A stretch of 52,125 nt of DNA. Source: a virus. Positions 26,469-34,452 of the stretch are shown here, piece by piece; the first letter of the stretch is position 1, and every line of letters begins with the position of its first letter. Where the stretch lies: positions 1 through 52,125 of IMG/VR virus record IMGVR_UViG_3300025087_000091; one strand, written 5' to 3'. Position numbers and translations under genes: made by a program. The notes beneath the pieces were generated by a model. The model worked only from the letters and a program-made list of their open reading frames with translations, did no database searches and had not been told where the DNA came from.

Positions 26469-26487
26469 AACTACCGATAATTATTAT

Positions 26488-26913
26488 ATGTTAGATTCAG
26501 ACTGGAAGAAAATAAAATATTTTAAAAAAGAAGAATTTCTAGGTTATGGCGATAAGATGGAGTTTTTTTTAGTTCAGCTACTGGACGAATTCAGACGAAG
26601 ACTAAATAAACCGATAAAAATACTTGTTGGTTATGCTCAAAAGGGACACGCAGAGAAAAGCTTTCATTATTCGGGAAAGGCTGTTGATATTTATATTGCG
26701 AATACTCATCAATTAGATTTATATTTTCTCGCTGAAAAAACTGGTTTTGGTGGTATAGGATTATATCCATTCAACAATTTCATTCATTTAGACAACAGAT
26801 CGTTTATAGATGGCGCAGCTCGTTGGATTAGAGATGAGGAAGGAATTTATCATAATCTATCAGCGGAATTAATATTTAATTATTTTGATAAAAAAGGAGC
26901 AATAAAAAAATGA
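26488..26913 (+). CDS. Endolysin, M15-family peptidase
   Basis: A 141-residue peptidoglycan peptidase of the M15 (D-Ala-D-Ala carboxypeptidase/endopeptidase) fold. The zinc motif S-x-H-x-x-G-x-A-x-D is at 58-67 (H60, D67) and the third ligand is H100 in FIHLDNR. It cleaves peptide stems of the host wall at lysis. The ATG chosen begins MLDSDWKKIKYFK, the usual start of the family; a TTG 30 bases upstream would overlap an operator. Neither has a good ribosome site. An ATGA overlap leads into the next gene. Confidence 0.85.
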   Translation: MLDSDWKKIKYFKKEEFLGYGDKMEFFLVQLLDEFRRRLNKPIKILVGYAQKGHAEKSFHYSGKAVDIYIANTHQLDLYFLAEKTGFGGIGLYPFNNFIHLDNRSFIDGAARWIRDEEGIYHNLSAELIFNYFDKKGAIKK

Positions 26914-27206
26914 ATATATTTGAGATTGTTTTCAACAATGCTATTTTTCAAGGAGCTTTCGGAACTATAGCAACATTAGCAGCTTGGAAAATGATTAACG
27001 TTTTATATGATTTTATCCAAGTAAATTCATTAATAAAATCTAATATGAAAAAACTAGGAAATTTTTCTGGATTAAAAATGTGGAATAGTTTTTTTAGCAA
27101 AATTAAAGATAACGAAGTACGCGAAAAGCTTATTAAAGGCGTTGACGAGGGAGTAACAGAATTTGATAAAGGATTTGATATGGGGATTAGGGGTATTAAA
27201 CTTTAA
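26910..27206 (+). CDS. Small membrane-linked lysis-region protein
   Basis: A 98-residue protein with a hydrophobic stretch at about 10-36 and a charged helical rest. An AAAGGAG site precedes it and it overlaps the endolysin stop. Holin or spanin-like by position only. The frame continues open for 59 codons after the UAA, because a frameshifted small gene lies downstream in the same frame. Confidence 0.5.
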   Translation: MNIFEIVFNNAIFQGAFGTIATLAAWKMINVLYDFIQVNSLIKSNMKKLGNFSGLKMWNSFFSKIKDNEVREKLIKGVDEGVTEFDKGFDMGIRGIKL

Positions 27207-27219
27207 TTAAAGAAAAGCA

Positions 27220-27386
27220 ATGATAGAGAAGATAAAACAAGCCTTAGATGGACAAATCCCTATCTGGCTAAGTTATCAGATAAAGAACTCGAAAGATATC
27301 TGGCGGAATCAGCAAGAACAAGTTCTATGGTTGAAGGAATTGATGTTACGCCAGACTGGTTAATTAAAGATTGCTCTTTTCCTTGA
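27220..27386 (+). pseudogene. Small gene with one-base deletion in an A run
   Basis: The ATG frame reads MIEKIK and then diverges to a 47-codon frame ending at 27363. Shifting by one base at the A4 run (about 27236) gives a coherent 55-residue protein, with TNPYLAKLSDKELERY and then T-S-S-M-V-E-G-I-D-V-T-P-D-W-L. That portion looks far more like a real protein than the intact frame. Its length is one base short of a multiple of three. It is either a sequencing error, true decay, or programmed slippage; readthrough from the preceding gene would also reach this frame. Confidence 0.5.
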
Positions 27387-27485
27387 TTTATCTTCTAACT
27401 GCTTTATTCGTTTATCCATTTTATCTAGTCTTAGATCGAGAATAAGAAGCAATACAAATATAACAGCAAAATAAGCAAAAGACAT
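27360..27485 (-). CDS. Small membrane protein
   Basis: A 41-residue protein with one N-terminal membrane span (AYFAVIFVLLLILDL) followed by a basic, coiled tail (RLDKMDKRIKQLEDKSRKR). A GAGGAGA site precedes the ATG. The last gene of the leftward operon; its end overlaps the convergent gene by 27 bases. Small holin or spanin-like by shape. Confidence 0.5.
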   Translation of the reverse strand: MSFAYFAVIFVLLLILDLRLDKMDKRIKQLEDKSRKRAIFN

Positions 27486-27499
27486 GTGATTTCTCCTCG

Positions 27500-27667
27500 T
27501 TAATCCCCCTTAAACCTAGAACCAAAATTAAGTTCTGATTTTATTTCCTGTAGTAATTCGACTATTTTTAATAAAATTTTTGTTAGTTCTTTACTATCTA
27601 TCGGCGTTAATTGTTCCCGAACAGGTATCTGAGCTGGTAATGTTAAAGTCTTGCTATCTTTGCGCAT
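27500..27667 (-). CDS. Small hypothetical protein
   Basis: A 55-residue protein with a Leu/Lys-rich amphipathic helix in the middle (ELTKILLKIVELLQEI). It starts two bases after the end of the upstream gene. Function unknown. Confidence 0.45.
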   Translation of the reverse strand: MRKDSKTLTLPAQIPVREQLTPIDSKELTKILLKIVELLQEIKSELNFGSRFKGD

Positions 27668-27669
27668 AT

Positions 27670-28476
27670 TTATTTAACCTCACATTCAATTGAATATAGT
27701 TCATCATATTCACTAAAATCTAACAACAAATTTCCGTCGATGTCATACAGTCCCTTTTTGCCATCTCTGAATTTTACGGAAACAGGGCTGTCATCTCCTT
27801 TATCAAATGTATTAGCTGACAATACATCTTGAGAAAACATCACTTCATTTTTTATAACATCTATCAAGCAAGTATTGTCTTCGTATTGTGCTAAAAGATA
27901 TCTCGAACCAACTCCTCTTATTATTTGAAGAAAAGGAAATTTTTCGTTATTTATTTCGATGAATATTCTTTTTTCTAAATTATAGACACCTATCATGTTT
28001 TTTGTGTTAGTTAATGCTATGCATTTATTTATGATATTAGACGATTTTATGAATGCCTCATTGATTTCCATATCCTTAAAGTTTTTATCCAATATCATTG
28101 ATTTTTTATCCTTATTAATAACTAAATAAAAACAATTATCTAATTCTTTATATTCATTTGCTATTTCATCAAAAAAAACACAGTTTTCCAGCGACGGTAT
28201 CGTTCTCTTTTCCTTGGTATCAAATAAGATGCTTCCATTGCAAGTGTTATGAAGAACAATAACTTTTCCAACAATATTCATCTTTGCAAATTTTCCTGAA
28301 ACTTCATCTATTGTATTCATTTCGTTATCGGTTATAACTAGTGTCTCGCCGATTTCCTTTGCGAATACAAAGTACCCATCTATTGCACACATAAGAGCAG
28401 AATTATTTACTATATTTCCTTTTTCATCGGCTAAATAGTCTTTATCATTTTTCCTTAAAACATAATATTTTTTCAT
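27670..28476 (-). CDS. WG-repeat-like beta protein
   Basis: A 268-residue protein of repeated beta blades, clearest at the C-terminus: F-R-D-G-K-K-G-L-Y-D-I-D-G-N-L-L-L-D-F-S-E-Y-D-E-L (about 236-260), the pattern of WG repeats. Similar but weaker units occur near residues 15-30 and 155-180. WG-repeat proteins are thought to bind proteins or wall components. An ATGA overlap couples it to its upstream neighbour. Function unknown. Confidence 0.5.
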   Translation of the reverse strand: MKKYYVLRKNDKDYLADEKGNIVNNSALMCAIDGYFVFAKEIGETLVITDNEMNTIDEVSGKFAKMNIVGKVIVLHNTCNGSILFDTKEKRTIPSLENCVFFDEIANEYKELDNCFYLVINKDKKSMILDKNFKDMEINEAFIKSSNIINKCIALTNTKNMIGVYNLEKRIFIEINNEKFPFLQIIRGVGSRYLLAQYEDNTCLIDVIKNEVMFSQDVLSANTFDKGDDSPVSVKFRDGKKGLYDIDGNLLLDFSEYDELYSIECEVK

Positions 28477-28682
28477 CCGTTTATCTCCACTAAATTATTT
28501 TTATTTAGACTTTTATATATTTTCATTGTCTCTATTTCGAGATTCTCTTCTTTATAAATCAGATCAAATATTTTTAGTAGTTCTACTAAATCAACCTCAA
28601 TATTTGATTCTATTTTCGTTTTACCCAAATCTTCCTCTTTAGATATTTGGAAAAAACCGGAATCATTTTCGTATCTAATCAT
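28473..28682 (-). CDS. Small hypothetical protein
   Basis: A 69-residue acidic protein, beta at the start and helical in the middle (LVELLKIFDLIYKEE). Coupled to both neighbours by stop-start overlaps. No motif recognised. Confidence 0.45.
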   Translation of the reverse strand: MIRYENDSGFFQISKEEDLGKTKIESNIEVDLVELLKIFDLIYKEENLEIETMKIYKSLNKNNLVEING

Positions 28683-28957
28683 TAAACATCTCCTTTTTTA
28701 ATGTATTTTTCTATTAAGTTCTTAAACGATTCATCAATTTTAAGTCTCTGTTTTGATCTCTCCTCACAATTTTTCCGGCTTTCTCTTTCGGTATCCATCA
28801 TCCAAGACAATACCTTTTTAGGATCACTATTAACAAAGTCTCTTCGATCATACTTTTTTCTCAGTTCATTTCTCTTATTATCCCACAAACCAGTATTCCA
28901 ATTTGCCTCGGTCAATAAGCCTATTGAATTAATTAATACCTTGATATCATCGGACAT
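28682..28957 (-). CDS. Small hypothetical protein
   Basis: A 91-residue, charged, helical protein. Overlaps its neighbours by one base at each end, which implies coupled translation. Function unknown. Confidence 0.45.
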   Translation of the reverse strand: MSDDIKVLINSIGLLTEANWNTGLWDNKRNELRKKYDRRDFVNSDPKKVLSWMMDTERESRKNCEERSKQRLKIDESFKNLIEKYIKKGDV

Positions 28958-29274
28958 TAAATTATTGCTCCCTTATGGCTTTTGTGAAGCAATCCGTGTT
29001 CGTTTTCTTCCATCTTAAAGGTTCTCTGTTCATTAAAATACCGATATCTTTCAGTAATAAAAATTTCACCTAGTAAAAATAGAAGATTTTCTTTTATTTT
29101 CTCAATTATTTCATTCTGCAAATTGATTTTATTAAGATAAATATCTTCTAAATAATCATTTTGTTTATCTTCTATTTGAGCAAGCTTTACTCTTTCAATT
29201 ATCAATCTATCTATCAGCGTGCTAAATGTGTTTAAATTTGGAACTTTAGTATCATTTTCAAATATACTGCTCAT
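28957..29274 (-). CDS. Small hypothetical coiled protein
   Basis: A 105-residue protein, mostly one long helical stretch (about 18-70). Coupled to the next gene by a one-base overlap. Function unknown. Confidence 0.45.
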   Translation of the reverse strand: MSSIFENDTKVPNLNTFSTLIDRLIIERVKLAQIEDKQNDYLEDIYLNKINLQNEIIEKIKENLLFLLGEIFITERYRYFNEQRTFKMEENEHGLLHKSHKGAII

Positions 29275-29275
29275 T

Positions 29276-29650
29276 TTATTTATTCAACTCCTTTAGCAAT
29301 GTTACTTCATTAGATTTTGTGAAAGCACAAGCGAAAGTATACGCATAATTAATCCCTAATCTTTTCAAGATATTTATATGGCTTATCGAGGACATTAAAA
29401 TATTTTTTCCATCTCGTTGGTTAGTAGATATAAAAGGCAAGGCTTTGCCATAAATTTTAATAGACATGAATAGATTTTTGATAAACTCTAATGAATGTTC
29501 GTTTTTCTCATCTTTATTATATTTTCTTCTATGTGTAGTAAAATCAATATCATCTAGCGAAATTTGTCTCAAACACAGATCGGAAATAGCCTGTTTTTTC
29601 AGTTTTTTTTGCAAATAGTCTATTATAAATTCGAATATTTTTTTCTTCAT
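29276..29650 (-). CDS. Hypothetical protein
   Basis: A 124-residue protein with basic N-terminus, a D-D-I-D-F-T-T-H-R-R-K-Y-N segment (about 33-45) and A-L-P-F-I-S-T-N-Q-R-D-G-K (about 70-82). No known domain recognised. Neighbour spacing is one base. Confidence 0.45.
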   Translation of the reverse strand: MKKKIFEFIIDYLQKKLKKQAISDLCLRQISLDDIDFTTHRRKYNKDEKNEHSLEFIKNLFMSIKIYGKALPFISTNQRDGKNILMSSISHINILKRLGINYAYTFACAFTKSNEVTLLKELNK

Positions 29651-29652
29651 TC

Positions 29653-30054
29653 TTACTTTTTCTCCTTATTAATAAACTTAGGCTTTCCTAATAAGTTTAT
29701 TTTACCGGACACCTCGATTTCTCCAAAAATATTTATCCTAATATCACTTACTTCTTTTTTGTTTAAATTAAATTCTTTTACAGCCATCACCTTTACAGCT
29801 GATCTAGCATTTTCCGAAAATTGAAGATTATCGAGATATAATTCAAGGTTTCCAGGATGCAAGGCTTGGATGTACAAAGTGTTTCTTTGTTCCAAAAGAA
29901 AGCAATCTACCATTTCTTTTAGAGCTGGACTCTTTGGATTTAAGATTATTTTACCAAGCTTATCGTTTTTAATTAGATAAAACGTAATGAATATACCAAT
30001 ATTAATTATTGTCATTATCGAATAGAAAATATAGAAAAGAATTTCATTCTTCAT
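29653..30054 (-). CDS. Membrane-anchored hypothetical protein
   Basis: A 133-residue protein with one N-terminal membrane span (about 5-28, FYIFYSIMTIINIGIFITF) and a soluble alpha/beta domain. Function unknown. It is one of several membrane proteins at the distal end of the leftward operon. Confidence 0.5.
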   Translation of the reverse strand: MKNEILFYIFYSIMTIINIGIFITFYLIKNDKLGKIILNPKSPALKEMVDCFLLEQRNTLYIQALHPGNLELYLDNLQFSENARSAVKVMAVKEFNLNKKEVSDIRINIFGEIEVSGKINLLGKPKFINKEKK

Positions 30055-30133
30055 TAGTAAAATAATCCTCCAAAATTTCGCATAAGATGAACATTCCTAC
30101 AAAAAATAATCCCAGGAAAATAATTCCGCACAT
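30044..30133 (-). CDS. Tiny membrane peptide
   Basis: A 29-residue frame, mostly hydrophobic (GIIFLGLFFVGMFIL) with an acidic end. It overlaps the start of the next gene, and its last codons provide that gene's GGAGG-like site. Plausible but short. Confidence 0.35.
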   Translation of the reverse strand: MCGIIFLGLFFVGMFILCEILEDYFTNEE

Positions 30134-30138
30134 GATAA

Positions 30139-31278
30139 TTAAAAGTAAATGCTATTAATAATTTCCAAATCGTGTTTCATTCTGATAATGCACTCATGAT
30201 TTTCAAACACGTATTTATGAACATTTTCGGATATTTCTTTTCTTTCCTGGTCATGTTCTAAATAATAACCGACTAATTCTTTTAATTCGTTTAAATTCTT
30301 CCAGACAGGATATTCTATTCCAGCTAATTTCATATCGGACTTATCTTCACAGATAGCAAAACCGCCACAGCCTGCAATTTCGAATATTCTTTGATGCACG
30401 CTTGCCGGCAATAATTCTATGGATAAACTTATTTTTGCTGACCTATAGAGTTCCGGCAACTCCGAATGTTGATTTAGATATTTATTGCTTTTATGCTTAG
30501 GGTTTTGAAACTGAATATCTTTTCCTAGACCATAAACATTTAATTCAAAATCTTTCAAAGCTTCAAACATTTCTGTTCTCAACCAACATTTCTGACTCAT
30601 TAAATTGCAAAATGCTAAATCCCCAAATTCTTTATTCTTTAATGATATTCCAAATTTTTGTATAAACTCTACGTAATCAAGATATTGTCCGGTTTCTCGT
30701 AAATTATCGAGGCATTTCAGAATTCCCATTTCATAAAAATCTTTGCCTTTTCTGTTTGATAGTATCTGATCGGGATGAAATAATGTTCCGGCAAACGCTA
30801 GATCACAAGCTAGATTAGGATTTATATCACCTGGTTTATGAATATCAGCGTCAAAGGTGCAAGGCGAAAAGTAGCAATTATAACCGTGATCCCTCATTTT
30901 CTGAGATACTTCGGAATCACAGCAGAAAAATATGTGTGGATAGTTTTTTATTTTCTCCAAGTGGTATAGATATCTAAATGGATTATCATAGAAGAAAACA
31001 GCGTATGGAATACCGGATTTTTGCGGTAAGAAGTAGTCTAGCCCTTGATGGATCAAAGAATTTAGGAAAGAAAAGCCGTGATAAACAATTAGATCAACTT
31101 TTTGAGATTTAAGCCATTCAGGGTTATTTAATAATTGATAATTTATAGAGTGCTTTCCATCTTCTGTTTTTTCAATCGGAATTGGTAACAGATCATGTCC
31201 GTTTTTTCGTAATCCTTTTGCCGCGTAAGCTGCATAAAAACTTTCATTTATTGGTAGCGTATAAAAATATATTTTCAT
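30139..31278 (-). CDS. CgeB-like glycosyltransferase
   Basis: A 379-residue GT-B-type glycosyltransferase of the CgeB/Glyco_trans_1_2 kind. The N-terminal Rossmann domain includes D-L-I-V-Y-H-G near 62-68. The C-terminal domain has A-K-I-S-L-S-I-E-L (about 284-292), then H-Q-R-I-F-E-I-A-G-C-G-G-F (about 299-311), the classic R-x-F-E-x-A-x-C-G motif that binds the sugar nucleotide. CgeB acts on the Bacillus spore surface; related enzymes decorate surface polymers. It sits downstream of a methyltransferase gene in the early operon, and sugar genes also lie in the late operon. Confidence 0.8.
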   Translation of the reverse strand: MKIYFYTLPINESFYAAYAAKGLRKNGHDLLPIPIEKTEDGKHSINYQLLNNPEWLKSQKVDLIVYHGFSFLNSLIHQGLDYFLPQKSGIPYAVFFYDNPFRYLYHLEKIKNYPHIFFCCDSEVSQKMRDHGYNCYFSPCTFDADIHKPGDINPNLACDLAFAGTLFHPDQILSNRKGKDFYEMGILKCLDNLRETGQYLDYVEFIQKFGISLKNKEFGDLAFCNLMSQKCWLRTEMFEALKDFELNVYGLGKDIQFQNPKHKSNKYLNQHSELPELYRSAKISLSIELLPASVHQRIFEIAGCGGFAICEDKSDMKLAGIEYPVWKNLNELKELVGYYLEHDQERKEISENVHKYVFENHECIIRMKHDLEIINSIYF

Positions 31279-31619
31279 CCTTTTTTCTCCTCATTTTTTC
31301 TTTTAATATTTTCAGACATTTTATCGAAGGAATTCTTTGCATAATTTGATGATTCTAGAGGTTTCTGATTTTCTTTTAATATAAGTGATTCTATAAGTTC
31401 AGTATATTTTTCCTTTAGACTAAAAAATATTGGTAATATTGGAATAAGTTTAAAATAAAAATCTTTTCTCGATTTAATTTGTGAAGTATTCATAAATAGA
31501 ATTAGATACTGGACTATTAATACCTCAATTATCATAGCAACAGCAAATTCTTCGTTTGTAAGCGTTTGTCCGTAATTAGTTACTATCATTGATGATATCA
31601 AACAACTTGAAATCAACAT
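31275..31619 (-). CDS. Membrane protein
   Basis: A 114-residue protein with hydrophobic segments at about 1-14 and 27-44 and a third weaker one near 56-67, then a charged tail. An ATGA overlap joins it to the glycosyltransferase, so it may anchor or assist that enzyme. Function unknown. Confidence 0.5.
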   Translation of the reverse strand: MLISSCLISSMIVTNYGQTLTNEEFAVAMIIEVLIVQYLILFMNTSQIKSRKDFYFKLIPILPIFFSLKEKYTELIESLILKENQKPLESSNYAKNSFDKMSENIKRKNEEKKG

Positions 31620-31628
31620 TTTTCCTCT

Positions 31629-31661
31629 CTATTCTAAAGTTTTATAGTAATCAACGCTCAT
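31629..31661 (-). CDS. Possible 10-residue leader peptide
   Basis: A 10-codon frame (MSVDYYKTLE) that overlaps the preceding stop as ATGA, with a GGGAGGA site upstream. It ends just before the ribosome site of the membrane protein. It could serve translational coupling; support is slight. Confidence 0.25.
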   Translation of the reverse strand: MSVDYYKTLE

Positions 31662-31960
31662 TTGTTCCTCCCTACATCTTTATATTCAAATACCGTATCT
31701 CTTGGCACCGTTATTACAAATCCATCAAAATTTGGTTTAACATTATCATCAAATCTCAGGTCGCAGTAAAATGCGTCGATGCTTTTTTTTCTAAAAACTC
31801 CATTTTCTATTTCGATATAAAAATGGAAATATTGTTCTAATCCTAGTTGATAAACATATAAAACAAATGTATCATCAAAATAATCTTTGTTTTCAATACG
31901 ATCAGCAGAGAAAATTTTATTACCTATTTCCACTTTTATTTTATCTCCATTGCGCAACAA
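31658..31960 (-). CDS. Hypothetical beta protein
   Basis: A 100-residue beta-rich acidic protein with many aromatic residues (F-H-F-Y-I-E-I-E-N). It starts inside the end of the TPR-methyltransferase gene, 25 bases before its stop. Function unknown. Confidence 0.45.
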   Translation of the reverse strand: MLRNGDKIKVEIGNKIFSADRIENKDYFDDTFVLYVYQLGLEQYFHFYIEIENGVFRKKSIDAFYCDLRFDDNVKPNFDGFVITVPRDTVFEYKDVGRNK

Positions 31961-33144
31961 ACAAATCTTTCTAAAATATCATATGCTAAACCCTTCATAA
32001 AATTAGTTTTCTCCATATAATCAATAGCGATATCATAAATTCCAGCATCGTAGTGACACAGATAAGAAGCTAGAAATATATCAAACCCCCAAATCTTGGT
32101 TTCCATCAACTTTAAATATTTTATTGCTTCCTCAAGATTACCTCTTTGTTGATAAAATAAAGCTAATATTGCCCATCCATTGAAGTTGTCTCCTACATTT
32201 TTCGCAGCTTCTAACATAAAACTAGAAATATCAACCGGCTTCTGTAAATTGATTTCCTCTTCTATTACCCATCCTGCAGGAAGTGATGGACTAAGCTTCC
32301 TAATTGTTGCTAAATCTTTTTTCATATTTGCTTTTAAGCATTCGATATAAAGCAACATTTGCGTATAACTTTCTTCTGGTAATTTATCGAATTTATTTCT
32401 AAGGTTATTGTTCTTTCTACAGATAATATTGATATCTTTTCCTTTATTATCAAATAATTCTATCTCAAATCCGCTTTCGTTAAGTAAGTTTTTAATTGAT
32501 TTATTGTTAAAGAATGAAAAGTATTCAAGAGCTAATCCGTTTTTGAAAAAATCTACTGACGGATAATCAATTGAAGGAATGTTAATATACAAAACGCCAT
32601 TTGATATAAGTTTTTTATTCAAATTAATCAATAGTTTTTGAGGATCAGGAATTAAAGCTAGATTAGTAATCGTTATCAATTCAAATAATGTGTCAGGAAT
32701 ATTATAATCTCTTCTGGCATCAATTTTAAAATAGTGCCTTATGGTTTGATAATAATATTCAGCAAGTTCAATACAGACGCTATTATTGCCGAATAACTGA
32801 ACCGCTTTTCCAAATCCAGTTCCAATATCCAAATGTCTAACATTTTTTGAATGGAAGTCTTTTAAGTATGTTCTGAAAAGCGAATATCTAATCAAATCTT
32901 TTTGATAAACAGATTCGGTAAATTTTCCTGTTAATTTTGTTCTATGATAATTTTTACAAAAATTCATCCAGGAATCATTGTCTAAATAGTTCTTTCTGTA
33001 GATATATCCGCAATAATTACAGCAATTTAGTGTTATTCCAAGCACATATTCAATATCGAATTGTTTGGAATTATTATTACCACAAACTGGACAATTATAT
33101 TCTTTTAATTTTACTAAACCTGCCGGCATTAGATGTAATGGCAT
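31936..33144 (-). CDS. Zinc-ribbon methyltransferase with TPR-like tail
   Basis: A 402-residue protein in three parts. An N-terminal zinc ribbon has CPVC at 18-21 and CNYC at 42-45. A class I methyltransferase domain has motif I HLDIGTGFG (about 104-112). The C-terminus holds TPR-like helices, e.g. GWAILALFYQQRGNLEEAIKYL near 315-336. Zinc ribbon plus methyltransferase resembles sugar C-methyltransferases of deoxysugar pathways. This fits the glycosyltransferase gene further down the operon. An AAGGAG site precedes the ATG. Confidence 0.65.
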   Translation of the reverse strand: MPLHLMPAGLVKLKEYNCPVCGNNNSKQFDIEYVLGITLNCCNYCGYIYRKNYLDNDSWMNFCKNYHRTKLTGKFTESVYQKDLIRYSLFRTYLKDFHSKNVRHLDIGTGFGKAVQLFGNNSVCIELAEYYYQTIRHYFKIDARRDYNIPDTLFELITITNLALIPDPQKLLINLNKKLISNGVLYINIPSIDYPSVDFFKNGLALEYFSFFNNKSIKNLLNESGFEIELFDNKGKDINIICRKNNNLRNKFDKLPEESYTQMLLYIECLKANMKKDLATIRKLSPSLPAGWVIEEEINLQKPVDISSFMLEAAKNVGDNFNGWAILALFYQQRGNLEEAIKYLKLMETKIWGFDIFLASYLCHYDAGIYDIAIDYMEKTNFMKGLAYDILERFVCCAMEIK

Positions 33145-33161
33145 TTTTACTCCTTCTCTGG

Positions 33162-33365
33162 TTATATGTACAATGTTCCATGTTTTTTATATTTATTTAA
33201 TTCTTGCTTATTTACAGCTCTAATAAAATAAGCTCCTCCAGAACCGTAACTGTCTAATTCATATAGAGCAGTTCCGTTAGCAATCGCTTCACGTCTTCCT
33301 GTGTCAGTATTTAAGAATGCATTACTTGTTAAACGCCAAGCATCTTTCAAGTCTAAATCTCCCAT
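33162..33365 (-). CDS. Small protein, tandem paralogue A
   Basis: A 67-residue protein beginning MGDLDLKDAWRLT and ending KKHGTLYI. It is paralogous to the neighbour upstream on the same strand: both share D-L-x-x-A-W, the F-L-N-x-D-T-G segment, EAIANG-x-ALY and a K-Y-x-K-x-G-T-x-Y-I end. A GGGGAG site precedes the ATG. Function unknown. Confidence 0.6.
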   Translation of the reverse strand: MGDLDLKDAWRLTSNAFLNTDTGRREAIANGTALYELDSYGSGGAYFIRAVNKQELNKYKKHGTLYI

Positions 33366-33397
33366 TTTTACTCCCCTTTTCTATTTTTTTTAATTTA

Positions 33398-33595
33398 TTA
33401 AATATAAATTGTTCCGTACTTTTGATATTTTTTTAATTCATCTATAGTAACTGTTCTTAAAAATTTTGCATAACCATCCCCAAAATATACTCTATACAAA
33501 GCATTTCCATTGGCAATTGCTTCATATCCGGTATCTTTATTCAAAAATTTGTTTTTATGCAGATACCAAGCTCGTTCTAAATCTAAACCGCTCAG
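33398..33595 (-). CDS. Small protein, tandem paralogue B, CTG start
   Basis: A 65-residue protein aligned end to end with the paralogue next door (SGLDLERAW against GDLDLKDAW, EAIANGNALY, KKYQKYGTIYI). No ATG, GTG or TTG fits: the codon at the matching position is CTG, an in-frame TAG lies directly upstream, and AGGAGG ends six bases before the CTG. The ribosome site is inside the end of the upstream gene. A rare CTG start is the best reading. Confidence 0.6.
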   Translation of the reverse strand: MSGLDLERAWYLHKNKFLNKDTGYEAIANGNALYRVYFGDGYAKFLRTVTIDELKKYQKYGTIYI

Positions 33596-33796
33596 CTAAA
33601 GCCTCCTGTTGTTAAAAACAGAATAAATAAAATACTGTTTTTTATTATCACTTAACGATTTTCTTTCAAAAACAACTAGATCAAGTGCTTTTTCTGCAAC
33701 AAGAAAGCAAAAACAGGATACAAACATTTTAGGATCATTTAGCAAGAAATAAGAAATTCCTAAACAGATTAGAATTATAGTTGATAATATTTTCAT
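33596..33796 (-). CDS. Small membrane protein
   Basis: A 66-residue protein with two hydrophobic segments (about 4-20 and 24-36) and a basic tail ending NNRRL. Its last codons spell AGGAGG, the ribosome site for the CTG-start gene. Coupled upstream by ATGA. Confidence 0.5.
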   Translation of the reverse strand: MKILSTIILICLGISYFLLNDPKMFVSCFCFLVAEKALDLVVFERKSLSDNKKQYFIYSVFNNRRL

Positions 33797-33945
33797 CTAA
33801 AAAAAACCTCGTAAAAAATTAGGATAATGCAGATTGGTATAAAGCCAGTTATTAAAACAAGAGACAATATTTTAAAAACCGAATCAAGAATTTCTAAAAA
33901 CGTTTCAAATATCCCAAACGCAATATCTTCTAGTGTGTCTAACAT
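33793..33945 (-). CDS. Small membrane protein
   Basis: A 50-residue protein with an amphipathic N-terminal helix and one strong membrane span (LVLITGFIPICIILIFY). Overlaps the next gene as ATGA. Function unknown. Confidence 0.5.
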   Translation of the reverse strand: MLDTLEDIAFGIFETFLEILDSVFKILSLVLITGFIPICIILIFYEVFFR

Positions 33946-33950
33946 TAAAA

Positions 33951-34397
33951 TTAAAAAACTTCCTTACGTTTATAATCTCCAGCTAACACCTTTTTAGCTT
34001 CGAAACTTGGAACATTATATTTATTTAGCAAGACATAAAAAGCTATATTCTTCAAATAAAGAACATGTTTCAACTCGATATCTGAAACTTGTCGTGCTTG
34101 CTTATATGTCTGTTTTTCGAAATTTATCATATCATTGACTAAATTTATTATTGATTGATAACTTGAACTCCATAAAGCTCTTAAAATTATTGGTGGTTTG
34201 AATTCGAATGGCATTTGATCATAAATCAAACTATGATCAATTATCCAGTTTGCACCAGGCATATAATAAGAGATGTCGTCTTTAGTATACCCGCCATTTA
34301 TTCTGATAAATTCTCTAATCTGAAATTTCTTGAAATTCCAGACAGCAACTAAATTATTTATTTCATTTCTGATTTCTGATTGTTTATTTAAATCCAT
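33951..34397 (-). CDS. Hypothetical protein
   Basis: A 148-residue helical protein rich in aromatic residues, with Y-M-P-G-A-N-W-I-I-D-H (about 45-55). No domain recognised. Confidence 0.5.
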   Translation of the reverse strand: MDLNKQSEIRNEINNLVAVWNFKKFQIREFIRINGGYTKDDISYYMPGANWIIDHSLIYDQMPFEFKPPIILRALWSSSYQSIINLVNDMINFEKQTYKQARQVSDIELKHVLYLKNIAFYVLLNKYNVPSFEAKKVLAGDYKRKEVF

Positions 34398-34452
34398 TTT
34401 GAAAGATCACCGCTAAACTAATTAAAACATAGTAAAACGATGTATTCAACTA

